Assembly (NCBI GenBank): GCA_045630285.1 | Contig: JAZQSX010000058.1 | Location: 1 to 6,416, forward strand | DNA: 6,416 nt | Direction of reading: 5' to 3' | DNA from: RGIG3009 sp045630285 | Lineage (GTDB): Bacteria > Bacillota > Clostridia > Oscillospirales > Acutalibacteraceae | Shown here: one piece after another, positions 1 to 5,570 of the stretch | Position numbering within the stretch: position 1 is the stretch's first letter | How the letters are laid out: the number at the start of each line of letters is the position of its first letter | Made by a program: the position numbers and the translations under genes | Notes under the pieces: model-generated | The model's database searches: none | What the model was told of the DNA's origin: nothing | The model's input: the letters and a program-made list of their open reading frames with translations, nothing else

Positions 1-128
1 GTGAGGATATGCCGAAGGTCATGAAAGGCATCGGCACCGCCATCGTGTCTACGTCCAAGGGCGTTATGACCGATAAGAAAGCCCGCAAAGAAAACGTGGG
101 CGGCGAAGTCCTCGCATTTGTGTGGTAA
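1..128 (+). CDS. rpsH: 30S ribosomal protein S8, 3' end (partial)
   Basis: This is the C-terminal end of small-subunit protein S8, which binds the central domain of 16S rRNA and, in characterised bacteria, regulates translation of the spc operon. The visible frame begins with the codon at position 3 and gives 41 residues before a TAA stop. It contains the family signature around GTAIVSTSKGVMTDKKARK and ends in the typical NVGGEVLAFVW, which is the usual S8 C terminus. The 5' part lies outside the window, so length and start cannot be judged. The rplF gene follows after 15 bases, the standard spc-operon order. The identification is firm because both motif and neighbour agree. Confidence 0.96.
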   Translation, partial: EDMPKVMKGIGTAIVSTSKGVMTDKKARKENVGGEVLAFVW

Positions 129-143
129 GGGGGAGAATGAACA

Positions 144-692
144 ATGTCGAGAATTGGACGTAAACCCATTACCATTCCTGCCGGCGTTCAGGTAACGCTG
201 AAGGACGGTGTTGTGACGGCGAAGGGCCCGAAGGGTGAGCTCACCCAGAAGTTCCACCAGAACATCACCATCGCCATTGAAGGCAACGAGATCTTGGTCA
301 CGCGCCCCAATGACGAGAAAGAAAACCGTGCTCTGCACGGCCTGACCCGCACGCTGATTGCCAACATGGTTGAAGGCGTCGCCAACGGCTTCTCCAAGGA
401 GCTGGAGGTCAACGGTGTCGGTTACCGTGTGGCGAAGCAGGGCAAGGATCTGGTCATGAACCTCGGCTACAGCCATCAGGTGTTCATGAGCGAGATCCCG
501 GGTATCACGATCGATGTACCCAACCCGAACAAGATCATCATCAGCGGTCCCGACAAGCAGCTGGTTGGCCAGTTTGCTGCCGAAGTCCGCGAGAAGCGCC
601 CGCCGGAGCCGTATAAGGGCAAGGGCATCAAGTACGTCACCGAGCATATCCGCCGCAAGGAAGGTAAGACCGGTGCGAAGGGTAAGAAGTAA
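144..692 (+). CDS. rplF: 50S ribosomal protein L6
   Basis: Large-subunit protein L6 binds 23S rRNA near the sarcin-ricin loop and the factor-binding site. The 182-residue product has the usual length and begins MSRIGRKPI, the standard L6 N terminus. Two repeated L6 folds are expected, roughly residues 1-82 and 83-170. The second ends in the family signature PEPYKGKGIKY at residues 154-164, followed by HIRRKEGK and a lysine-rich tail. The ATG start is preceded by a purine-rich AGGGGGAG site at 128-135, which overlaps the rpsH stop codon by one base. The gene sits 15 bases after rpsH and 16 bases before rplR, so it is clearly in the same transcript. Nothing is missing or unusual. Confidence 0.98.
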   Translation: MSRIGRKPITIPAGVQVTLKDGVVTAKGPKGELTQKFHQNITIAIEGNEILVTRPNDEKENRALHGLTRTLIANMVEGVANGFSKELEVNGVGYRVAKQGKDLVMNLGYSHQVFMSEIPGITIDVPNPNKIIISGPDKQLVGQFAAEVREKRPPEPYKGKGIKYVTEHIRRKEGKTGAKGKK

Positions 693-708
693 GGAGGAGT
701 GAACAAGC

Positions 709-1068
709 ATGGTCAGTAAAAAAGACAGCAACCAGGCGCGGTTGCACCGCCACACCCGTGTGCGCGGTAAGATCTCCGGCACTGCCGAGCGTCCCCGCCT
801 GAACGTGTTCCGCTCCCTCAATCACATCTACGCCCAGTTGATCGATGATGTTAAGGGAGTCACGATCGTTGCCGCCTCCAGCGTCGAAAAGGATTTCGGC
901 GAGAACGGCGGTAACAAAGCCGCAGCCCGTAAGGTCGGCGAAATGCTCGCAAAGCGTGCCCTGGAAAAGGGCATCGAGTGCGTCGTGTTTGACCGCGGCG
1001 GTTACATTTATCACGGCCGTGTTCAGGAATTGGCCGAAGGCGCCCGCGAGGGCGGCCTCAAGTTCTAA
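709..1068 (+). CDS. rplR: 50S ribosomal protein L18
   Basis: L18 binds 5S rRNA and, with L5, helps attach it to the large subunit in the central protuberance. The product has 119 residues, the expected size. The basic N-terminal stretch RLHRHTRVRGKISG (residues 11-24) is followed by RPRLNVFRSLNHIYAQLIDD, the typical L18 core. The end, FDRGGYIYHGRVQELAEGAREGGLKF (residues 94-119), is the strongly conserved C terminus. A near-perfect AAGGAGGAG ribosome binding site at 691-699 overlaps the rplF stop codon and supports the ATG at 709. The next gene, rpsE, begins 18 bases after the stop. No irregularity was seen. Confidence 0.98.
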   Translation: MVSKKDSNQARLHRHTRVRGKISGTAERPRLNVFRSLNHIYAQLIDDVKGVTIVAASSVEKDFGENGGNKAAARKVGEMLAKRALEKGIECVVFDRGGYIYHGRVQELAEGAREGGLKF

Positions 1069-1073
1069 GGAAG

Positions 1074-1080
1074 AGGAGGA
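1074..1080 (+). promoter_or_regulatory. Ribosome binding site deciding the rpsE TTG start
   Basis: AGGAGGA at 1074-1080 ends six bases before the TTG at 1087, an ideal spacing. The first in-frame ATG, at 1105, would be 24 bases away and would remove conserved N-terminal residues. The site therefore supports the TTG as the rpsE start. Confidence 0.8.
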
Positions 1081-1086
1081 AGTACT

Positions 1087-1587
1087 TTGGCCAGAAGAGA
1101 AGAAATGCACGACGAGTTCAAAGAAACCGTCGTTGCCATCAACCGAGTCAGCAAGACTGTTAAGGGCGGCCGCGTAATGAAGTTCGCTGCGCTGGTTGTT
1201 GTGGGCGATGGCAAAGGCACCGTGGGCTTCGGTACCGGTAAAGCGGGCGAAGTTCCGGATGCTATCCGCAAGGGCATTGAGGATGCCAAGAAGCACCTCG
1301 TTAAGGTCTCTCTGAAGGGGAACACCATCCCTCACGAGGTTATCGGTGCGTTTGGCGCCGGTCGTGTGCTGATGAAGCCTGCTGCCCCCGGTACCGGTGT
1401 TATCGCCGGTGGCGCGGTGCGTGCTGTGATGGAAGCAGCCGGCATTAAGGACATCCGTACCAAGGCTCTCCGCTCCAACAACCCCTGCAACGTTGTCAGC
1501 GCCACGATGAATGGCCTGATGCAGCTCCGCACCGCTGATGAGGCGGCTGCGATCCGTGGCAAGACTGCCAAGGAAATCTTAGGTTAA
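1087..1587 (+). CDS. rpsE: 30S ribosomal protein S5 (TTG start)
   Basis: S5 acts in decoding fidelity and in the helicase activity at the mRNA entry channel of the small subunit. The 166-residue product has the usual length. The N-terminal double-stranded-RNA-binding-like domain contains VAINRVSKTVKGGRVMKFAALVVVGD (residues 16-41). Its VKGG loop is the known site of spectinomycin-resistance changes in other bacteria, and here it has the ordinary sensitive-type sequence. The C-terminal domain includes IPHEVIGAFGAGRVLMKPA and PGTGVIAGGAVRAVMEAAGI and ends in RGKTAKEILG. The start is TTG; a strong Shine-Dalgarno site stands at the correct distance, and the following ARREEMHDEFKE matches the length of known S5 N termini. 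rpmD follows after 15 bases. Confidence 0.97.
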   Translation: MARREEMHDEFKETVVAINRVSKTVKGGRVMKFAALVVVGDGKGTVGFGTGKAGEVPDAIRKGIEDAKKHLVKVSLKGNTIPHEVIGAFGAGRVLMKPAAPGTGVIAGGAVRAVMEAAGIKDIRTKALRSNNPCNVVSATMNGLMQLRTADEAAAIRGKTAKEILG

Positions 1588-1602
1588 AGGGAGGGCATAC
1601 AC

Positions 1603-1800
1603 ATGGCAAAGAAGGCTAAAGAGGCGACTTTGACTGTCAAGCTGGTTCGCAGCCTGATCGGTTCGAAGAAAGATCAGATCGCCACTGCCAACTCTTTGGG
1701 TCTGCGTAAGATCGGCGACACTGTGTGCCAGCCCGATAACGCTGCAACCAAGGGTAAGGTGGCAAAGATCATCCACCTCGTCGAGGTAACGGAAGCTTAA
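1603..1800 (+). CDS. rpmD: 50S ribosomal protein L30
   Basis: L30 is a small large-subunit protein of the ferredoxin-like fold that contacts 23S rRNA. The product has 65 residues, slightly longer than the roughly 60 of many bacteria because of the MAKKAKEA leader. The core LTVKLVRSLIGSKKDQIATANSLGLRKIGDTV (residues 10-41) is the family signature region: a first strand, the RSLIG turn, a helix, then GLRKIGD. The end, GKVAKIIHLVEV, is the typical last helix and strand. AAAGGGAGG precedes the ATG at a normal distance. Position between rpsE and rplO is the standard spc-operon site for this gene. Confidence 0.97.
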   Translation: MAKKAKEATLTVKLVRSLIGSKKDQIATANSLGLRKIGDTVCQPDNAATKGKVAKIIHLVEVTEA

Positions 1801-1828
1801 CCAAATCGAGCAAGGAGGTGCGAATATT

Positions 1829-2269
1829 ATGAAGCTGCAAGAGCTTTCTCCGGCGCCCGGTTCTGTGCGGGACGTCAAGAGAATCGGCAGAGGTCACGGC
1901 TCCGGTCAGGGCAAAACCGCCGGTAAAGGTCACAAGGGTCAGAAGGCCCGTGCCGGCCGCGGTATGCAACTGGGCTTTGAAGGTGGCCAGATGCCTCTGC
2001 AGAGACGAATTCCGAAGAGAGGTTTCGTCAACATTTTTGCAACGACCTACGCTACGATCAACGTCGCAGCACTCAACGCGTTTGAGGACGGCGCTGTCGT
2101 GGACGTGGAAGCAATGAAGAATGCAGGTCTCGTGAAGAAGACCTATGACGGTGTAAAGGTTTTGGCCAATGGTACGTTGACCAAGAAGCTGACCGTCAAA
2201 GCAGCAGCCTATTCTGAAGCAGCCAAGGCAAAGATCGAAGCTGCCGGCGGAAAGGCTGAGGTGATCTAA
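1829..2269 (+). CDS. rplO: 50S ribosomal protein L15
   Basis: L15 is a late-assembly protein of the large subunit whose long glycine- and basic-rich N-terminal extension reaches into 23S rRNA. The 146-residue product shows this extension clearly: KRIGRGHGSGQGKTAGKGHKG at about residues 17-37, then RAGRGMQLGFEGGQMPLQRRIPKRGF. The globular C-terminal domain carries the L15 signature from about residue 110 (KVLANGTLTKKLTVKA) to the closing EAAGGKAEVI. An excellent AAGGAGGTG site at 1812-1820 sets the ATG start. The last codons of the gene hold the ribosome binding site of secY, and only one base separates the two genes, so their translation is probably coupled. Confidence 0.98.
   Translation: MKLQELSPAPGSVRDVKRIGRGHGSGQGKTAGKGHKGQKARAGRGMQLGFEGGQMPLQRRIPKRGFVNIFATTYATINVAALNAFEDGAVVDVEAMKNAGLVKKTYDGVKVLANGTLTKKLTVKAAAYSEAAKAKIEAAGGKAEVI
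2258..2265 (+). promoter_or_regulatory. Ribosome binding site for secY inside the end of rplO
   Basis: GAGGTGAT, wholly within the last codons of rplO, lies five bases before the GTG at 2271. A ribosome finishing L15 would uncover or occupy this site, which suggests translational coupling between rplO and secY. The coupling itself is inferred. Confidence 0.75.
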
Positions 2270-2270
2270 C

Positions 2271-3617
2271 GTGTTTCAAACACTTCGCAACGCATGGAAG
2301 ATCATCGATCTGCGCAAAAAGATCCTGTACACACTGTTGATCGTGCTGATCTTCCGTATCGGCTCTGCTATCACGGTCCCCTTTGTGGACGTGACGGCGC
2401 TGTCCACGGCGGTTGGTAACATCAGCGGTGAGGGCTCGAACTTCATGGACTATCTGACCATGATTTCGGGTGGCGGTTTTGCAGATGCCAGCGTGTTTGC
2501 GCTGTCCATCACGCCTTACATTAACGCCAGCATTATCATCCAGCTGCTCACGGTGGCGATTCCGAAGCTGGAGCAGTTGTCGAAGGAAGGCGAAGCCGGT
2601 CGTAAGGTCATCGGCAGAATCACCCGTTGGGTGACGGTTGGCCTGGGCCTGATGCTCGGTATTGCCTACTACTTCATGCTGCGCAACAATGCCAACTACA
2701 GCAACTACAACGTGTTGGTTCCTGCCGCACAGACTGGTGCCGGCGCTTGGTTCGCCGCAATCGTTATTGTTCTGTGCTTCGTGGCCGGTTCCGCCCTCAT
2801 TATGTGGTTGGGTGAGCAGATCAACGAGAAGGGTATCGGTAACGGTATTTCCATCCTGTTGTTTGCCGGTATTTTGTCCAGCATCCCCTCGGCGGCTCGG
2901 ACGCTGTGGGCGTGGTTCTACGATGCCGGTATTGCGGTGCTCGGCGAGTCGCCGGATGCCATCAAGAACATCATCTTGGTGCCGGTGGTGCTGATCATCT
3001 TCCTGGCGATCATTGCGTTGATCGTTTTCGTGACCGACGCAGAGCGCCGTATCCCCGTACAATACGCCAAGCGTGTTGTCGGACGCAAGATGTACGGTGG
3101 TCAGAGCACGTTTATTCCGATCAAAGTCAACATGTCCGGTGTTATGCCGATCATCTTGGCTTCGTCGATCGTGTCTCTGCCGTCTATCCTGGCGACCTTC
3201 TTCAGCTGGAATCAGGACAACTGGTTCCTCAGAGCGTTCAGCCCGGATAATTGGGTGTACGTCATTGTGTACTTCTTCTTGATCATTGGTTTTGCTTATT
3301 TCTATGTCACGATCCAGTATAATCCGTTGGAGATGGCCAATAATCTCCGCAAAAACTCGGGTGCGATTCCGGGCTATCGTCCGGGCAAGCCCACTTCGGA
3401 TTATATCAAGCGTGTGCTGAATAAGGTAACCTTGATCGGCGCATTGTTCCTTGGTTTCATTGCATTGTTCCCCAGCCTCTTCGGTATGGCTAGCGGTTTC
3501 TACGGTCTGACCCTCGGTGGTACGTCCGTAATGATCGTTGTCAGCGTTGCGCTGGAGACCACACAGCAGATCGAAAGCCAGATGATGATGCGTCACTACA
3601 AAGGCTTCCTTGAGTAA
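2271..3617 (+). CDS. secY: Protein translocase channel subunit SecY (GTG start)
   Basis: SecY is the membrane channel through which the Sec system exports unfolded proteins or inserts membrane proteins, working with SecE, SecG, SecA and the ribosome. The 448-residue product has the normal length and ten predicted hydrophobic segments. Segment 1 lies near residues 17-37, followed by a glycine-rich plug region (about 50-70) and ITPYINASIIIQLL (80-93), the conserved segment 2. GEQINEKGIGNGISI (181-195) is the segment-4 to -5 signature. The cytosolic loops that contact SecA and the ribosome are DAERRIPVQYAKR (256-268) and KNSGAIPGYRPGKPT (361-375). Segment 10 leads into TTQQIESQMMMRHYKGFL. The GTG start, giving MFQTLRNAWKIIDLRKKI, matches the usual amphipathic N terminus. 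The gene shows no break. Confidence 0.98.
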   Translation: MFQTLRNAWKIIDLRKKILYTLLIVLIFRIGSAITVPFVDVTALSTAVGNISGEGSNFMDYLTMISGGGFADASVFALSITPYINASIIIQLLTVAIPKLEQLSKEGEAGRKVIGRITRWVTVGLGLMLGIAYYFMLRNNANYSNYNVLVPAAQTGAGAWFAAIVIVLCFVAGSALIMWLGEQINEKGIGNGISILLFAGILSSIPSAARTLWAWFYDAGIAVLGESPDAIKNIILVPVVLIIFLAIIALIVFVTDAERRIPVQYAKRVVGRKMYGGQSTFIPIKVNMSGVMPIILASSIVSLPSILATFFSWNQDNWFLRAFSPDNWVYVIVYFFLIIGFAYFYVTIQYNPLEMANNLRKNSGAIPGYRPGKPTSDYIKRVLNKVTLIGALFLGFIALFPSLFGMASGFYGLTLGGTSVMIVVSVALETTQQIESQMMMRHYKGFLE

Positions 3618-3644
3618 CAGCTCATCGCTCGTGCAAGGTAATAC

Positions 3645-3686
3645 CGATCTCTTGCCGCCCGGCGGTAGGCCGGGCGGCGGGGATCG
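3645..3686 (+). promoter_or_regulatory. Long GC-rich stem-loop between secY and adk
   Basis: The 102-base secY-adk gap contains an inverted repeat. An inner perfect 9-bp stem pairs CCGCCCGGC (3655-3663) with GCCGGGCGG (3669-3677) around a five-base GGTAG loop. The pairing continues outward to 3645/3686 for 18 bp in total, including two G-U pairs and one bulged T at 3650. The downstream side reads TCGTTTGCCG, so only three T's follow at once and it is not a classical intrinsic terminator; there is no T-run on the opposite strand either. It could be a partial attenuator that lowers adk-map-infA expression, an RNA-processing or 3'-end protecting element, or a copy of a dispersed palindromic repeat. 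The structure is seen directly; the role is inferred. Confidence 0.6.
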
Positions 3687-3719
3687 TTTGCCGCGTTAGA
3701 GAAAGAGAGGTTGTTTTCT

Positions 3720-4352
3720 ATGAAGCTGATCTTGTTGGGTGCTCCGGGTGCCGGAAAAGGCACGCAGGCGGAAGTCATTAGTGAGCATCTGAACATTCCC
3801 ACGATTTCCACGGGTAACATTATCCGTGAAGCGCTGAAAAGCGGCACAGAGTTGGGCATGAAAGCCAAAGAGTATATGGATTCGGGTCGCTTGGTTCCCG
3901 ACGAGGTGGTTATCGGTATTATCCGGGATCGCCTGGCGCAGGACGATTGCAAAAACGGATTCATTCTGGACGGCTTTCCGCGCACCATTCCTCAGGCCGA
4001 GGCGCTTGACCGCATGGGTGTGGACATCGACCGTGTAATCGATATTGAGGTTGCGGACGAGACCATTGCCCAGCGTGTATCGGGCCGCCGTGTTTGTCCC
4101 GCTTGCGGAGCGTCCTACCATGTCGACTATAAAAAGCCGGCAAAGGAAGGCGTCTGCGATAAGTGTGGCGACACCCTTGTTCAGCGCAAGGATGACCATC
4201 CGGACACAGTTCGGGAGCGCTTGCAGGTCTATCACGCTCAGACCGAGCCGCTGAAAGCGTATTACGCTGCTTGCGGCAAGCTTGCCATCGTCGAGGGGCA
4301 GGAGGAAGTGGCTGATACCACAAAACTGACTCTCGCGGCAGTTGAGGCATAA
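3720..4352 (+). CDS. adk: Adenylate kinase, zinc-binding type
   Basis: Adenylate kinase catalyses ATP + AMP = 2 ADP in the cytosol and balances adenine nucleotides. The 210-residue product opens with MKLILLGAPGAGKGTQ, whose GAPGAGKGT at residues 7-15 is the phosphate-binding loop with Lys13. ISTGNIIREA (29-38) starts the AMP-binding part, and LDGFPRT (83-89) is the family signature. The LID domain is of the long form and holds Cys126, Cys129, Cys146 and Cys149 in CPAC and CDKC pairs, so it should bind a structural zinc, as in many Gram-positive bacteria. Arg156 and Arg167 are catalytic-type arginines. The ATG at 3720 is chosen over the in-frame TTG at 3711 because AGAGAGG at 3704-3710 is nine bases from the ATG and the protein then begins at the conserved MKLILLG. 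map follows after four bases. Confidence 0.97.
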   Translation: MKLILLGAPGAGKGTQAEVISEHLNIPTISTGNIIREALKSGTELGMKAKEYMDSGRLVPDEVVIGIIRDRLAQDDCKNGFILDGFPRTIPQAEALDRMGVDIDRVIDIEVADETIAQRVSGRRVCPACGASYHVDYKKPAKEGVCDKCGDTLVQRKDDHPDTVRERLQVYHAQTEPLKAYYAACGKLAIVEGQEEVADTTKLTLAAVEA

Positions 4353-4356
4353 GAGT

Positions 4357-5103
4357 ATGATAGCGATAAAGAACAGTCGAGAGCTTTCCATGATGCGGGA
4401 AGCGTGTGTAATCTCGGCGCGAGCGTTAAAGCTGGCCGGCGAAGCGGTTGAACCCGGTGTTACCACCGCAGAGATCGATCACATCATTCGCCGTTACATC
4501 GAAAGTCAGGGTGCTACACCCTCCTTTTTGGGGTACGGGGGATATCCCGCCAGCGCCTGTATCTCTGTTAATGAGACGGTTATCCACGGCATACCGGACA
4601 AACGCGTGATCAAAGCTGGCGACATCGTCAGCGTAGACGTGGGCGCGTATTTCAACGGATTTCACGGTGACAACGCTGCCACCTTTGCCGCAGGCGAGAT
4701 CTCGCCGAAGGCGCAGGCGTTGCTGGACGCCACTCGCGAGAGCCTGTATGAGGGCATCGCACAGGCGGTCGCCGGCAATCGCATCGGTGACATCGGTTCC
4801 GCTGTACAGCGGTATGTCGAGATGCGTGGTTACTCGGTCGTACGGCAATTTGTCGGCCACGGAGTAGGCACGAATCTGCACGAAGACCCCAGCGTCCCCA
4901 ACTTCGGTACTCCCGGTCGCGGCCCGCGGCTGCTGCCGGGTATGACCTTAGCCATTGAACCTATGATCAATATGGGTGGTCCGGAGGTCCGGATTCTGAA
5001 GGACGGATGGACGACTGTCACAACAGACGGCGAGCTGTCTGCTCACTTTGAGCACACGATCGCCATCACAAAAGACGGCCCGGTAATATTGACCATGCCG
5101 TAA
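4357..5103 (+). CDS. map: Methionine aminopeptidase, type I
   Basis: This cytosolic metalloenzyme removes the initiator methionine from new proteins when the next residue is small. The 248-residue product has the length of short type I bacterial enzymes, without an N-terminal zinc-finger extension. The five metal ligands of the family are visible: Asp94 (in VSVDVGA), Asp105 (FHGDNAA), His168 (VGHGVG), Glu201 (AIEPM) and Glu232 (HFEHTIAIT). The substrate-binding histidines His77 (HGIP) and His175 (LHEDP) are also present. The start at ATG 4357 gives MIAIKNSRELSMMREA, the usual N terminus; an upstream in-frame TTG at 4342 overlaps adk and is less likely. GAGG at 4344-4347, inside adk, would serve as ribosome binding site. 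The gene uses ATA isoleucine codons four times, unlike every other gene here. Confidence 0.97.
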   Translation: MIAIKNSRELSMMREACVISARALKLAGEAVEPGVTTAEIDHIIRRYIESQGATPSFLGYGGYPASACISVNETVIHGIPDKRVIKAGDIVSVDVGAYFNGFHGDNAATFAAGEISPKAQALLDATRESLYEGIAQAVAGNRIGDIGSAVQRYVEMRGYSVVRQFVGHGVGTNLHEDPSVPNFGTPGRGPRLLPGMTLAIEPMINMGGPEVRILKDGWTTVTTDGELSAHFEHTIAITKDGPVILTMP

Positions 5104-5121
5104 CGAGAGGGAGGAACCAGC

Positions 5122-5340
5122 ATGTCCAAGGCGGACGTTATCGAACTGGAGGGTGTCGTGGTCGAGGCACTGCCGAACGCTCAATTTCAGGTGGAGCTTC
5201 CCAACGGCCATCAGATCCTCGCACATATCTCCGGCAAATTGCGCATGAACTTCATTCGCATCCTGCCGGGTGATAAGGTAACAGTGGAAATGTCTCCGTA
5301 CGATCTGACCAAGGGCCGGATCACCTGGAGAACGAAGTAA
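5122..5340 (+). CDS. infA: Translation initiation factor IF-1
   Basis: IF-1 binds the A site of the small subunit during initiation and assists IF-2 and IF-3. The product is 72 residues, the standard length, and is a single S1-like OB-fold domain. The recognisable stretches are IELEGVVVEALPNAQFQVELPNGH (residues 7-30), AHISGKLRMNFIRILPGDKVTVEMSPYDL (34-62) and TKGRITWR (63-70). A good GAGGGAGGA site precedes the ATG. The gene stands only 18 bases after map, without the small KOW-domain gene that several Bacillota have at this point. It is followed by a 67-base gap before rpmJ. Confidence 0.98.
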   Translation: MSKADVIELEGVVVEALPNAQFQVELPNGHQILAHISGKLRMNFIRILPGDKVTVEMSPYDLTKGRITWRTK

Positions 5341-5392
5341 GGTCGGGAGTCGCCGATAACGCGGGTCCGAAGACCAAACGGTAAAGCATAAT

Positions 5393-5400
5393 AAGGAGGT
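5393..5400 (+). promoter_or_regulatory. Consensus ribosome binding site of rpmJ with T-rich spacer
   Basis: AAGGAGGT matches the full anti-Shine-Dalgarno core and is followed by the spacer ATTTTTT before the ATG at 5408. The unstructured A/T-rich spacer and the perfect match suggest very efficient initiation for this tiny gene. The efficiency is inferred. Confidence 0.75.
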
Positions 5401-5407
5401 ATTTTTT

Positions 5408-5521
5408 ATGAAAGTCAGACCTTCTGTCAAGAAAATCTGCGAAAAATGCAAGATCATCAAGCGCAAGGGCCGCATCATGGTCATTTGCGAAAACCCCAAG
5501 CACAAGCAGCGTCAGGGTTGA
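5408..5521 (+). CDS. rpmJ: 50S ribosomal protein L36, zinc-ribbon form
   Basis: L36 is the smallest protein of the large subunit and a late structural stabiliser of 23S rRNA. The reading frame is 37 residues, beginning MKVRPSVKKICEKCK and ending ENPKHKQRQG. It carries Cys11, Cys14, Cys27 and His32, the four ligands of the zinc-binding (C+) form. Many bacteria also have a cysteine-free copy elsewhere for zinc shortage; none is in this window. The start has a full-consensus ribosome binding site. The position between infA and rpsM is the standard one, at the junction of the spc and alpha operon parts. The gene is easily missed because of its size, but the identification is secure. Confidence 0.98.
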   Translation: MKVRPSVKKICEKCKIIKRKGRIMVICENPKHKQRQG

Positions 5522-5532
5522 CGTAAATTGAA

Positions 5533-5547
5533 GCCGCCAACGGCGGC
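5533..5547 (+). promoter_or_regulatory. Small perfect hairpin between rpmJ and rpsM
   Basis: GCCGCC (5533-5538) pairs perfectly with GGCGGC (5542-5547) around an AAC loop, 12 bases after the rpmJ stop. The following bases ACAACCG contain no T-run, so this is not an intrinsic terminator. It may protect an mRNA end, mark a processing point, or act as a binding site for a regulatory ribosomal protein; none of these can be shown from the sequence. A chance palindrome in GC-rich DNA is also possible. Confidence 0.4.
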
Positions 5548-5570
5548 ACAACCGAAAGGAAGGATATTTT

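Noticed and set aside
637..1335. Antisense open frame of 232 codons opposite rplR and rpsE
   Set aside because: It is in exact codon register with both + strand genes, has no plausible family and no separate ribosome binding site; it is open because the sense genes avoid TTA, CTA and TCA codons.
3610..3644. Possible promoter in the secY-adk gap, with TTGAGT (3610-3615) and TAATAC (3639-3644)
   Set aside because: The spacer is 23 bases, too long for a housekeeping promoter, and no better pair was found.
3711..3719. In-frame TTG start nine bases upstream of the adk ATG
   Set aside because: It directly abuts the Shine-Dalgarno site and would add MFS before the conserved MKLILLGAPGAGKGT; the ATG at 3720 has proper spacing.
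5364..5375. Small GGTC-CGAA-GACC hairpin in the infA-rpmJ gap, followed later by a T6 run at 5402-5407
   Set aside because: The stem has only four base pairs and the T-run is over 25 bases away, beyond the ribosome binding site, so it cannot be a terminator; it is likely chance.
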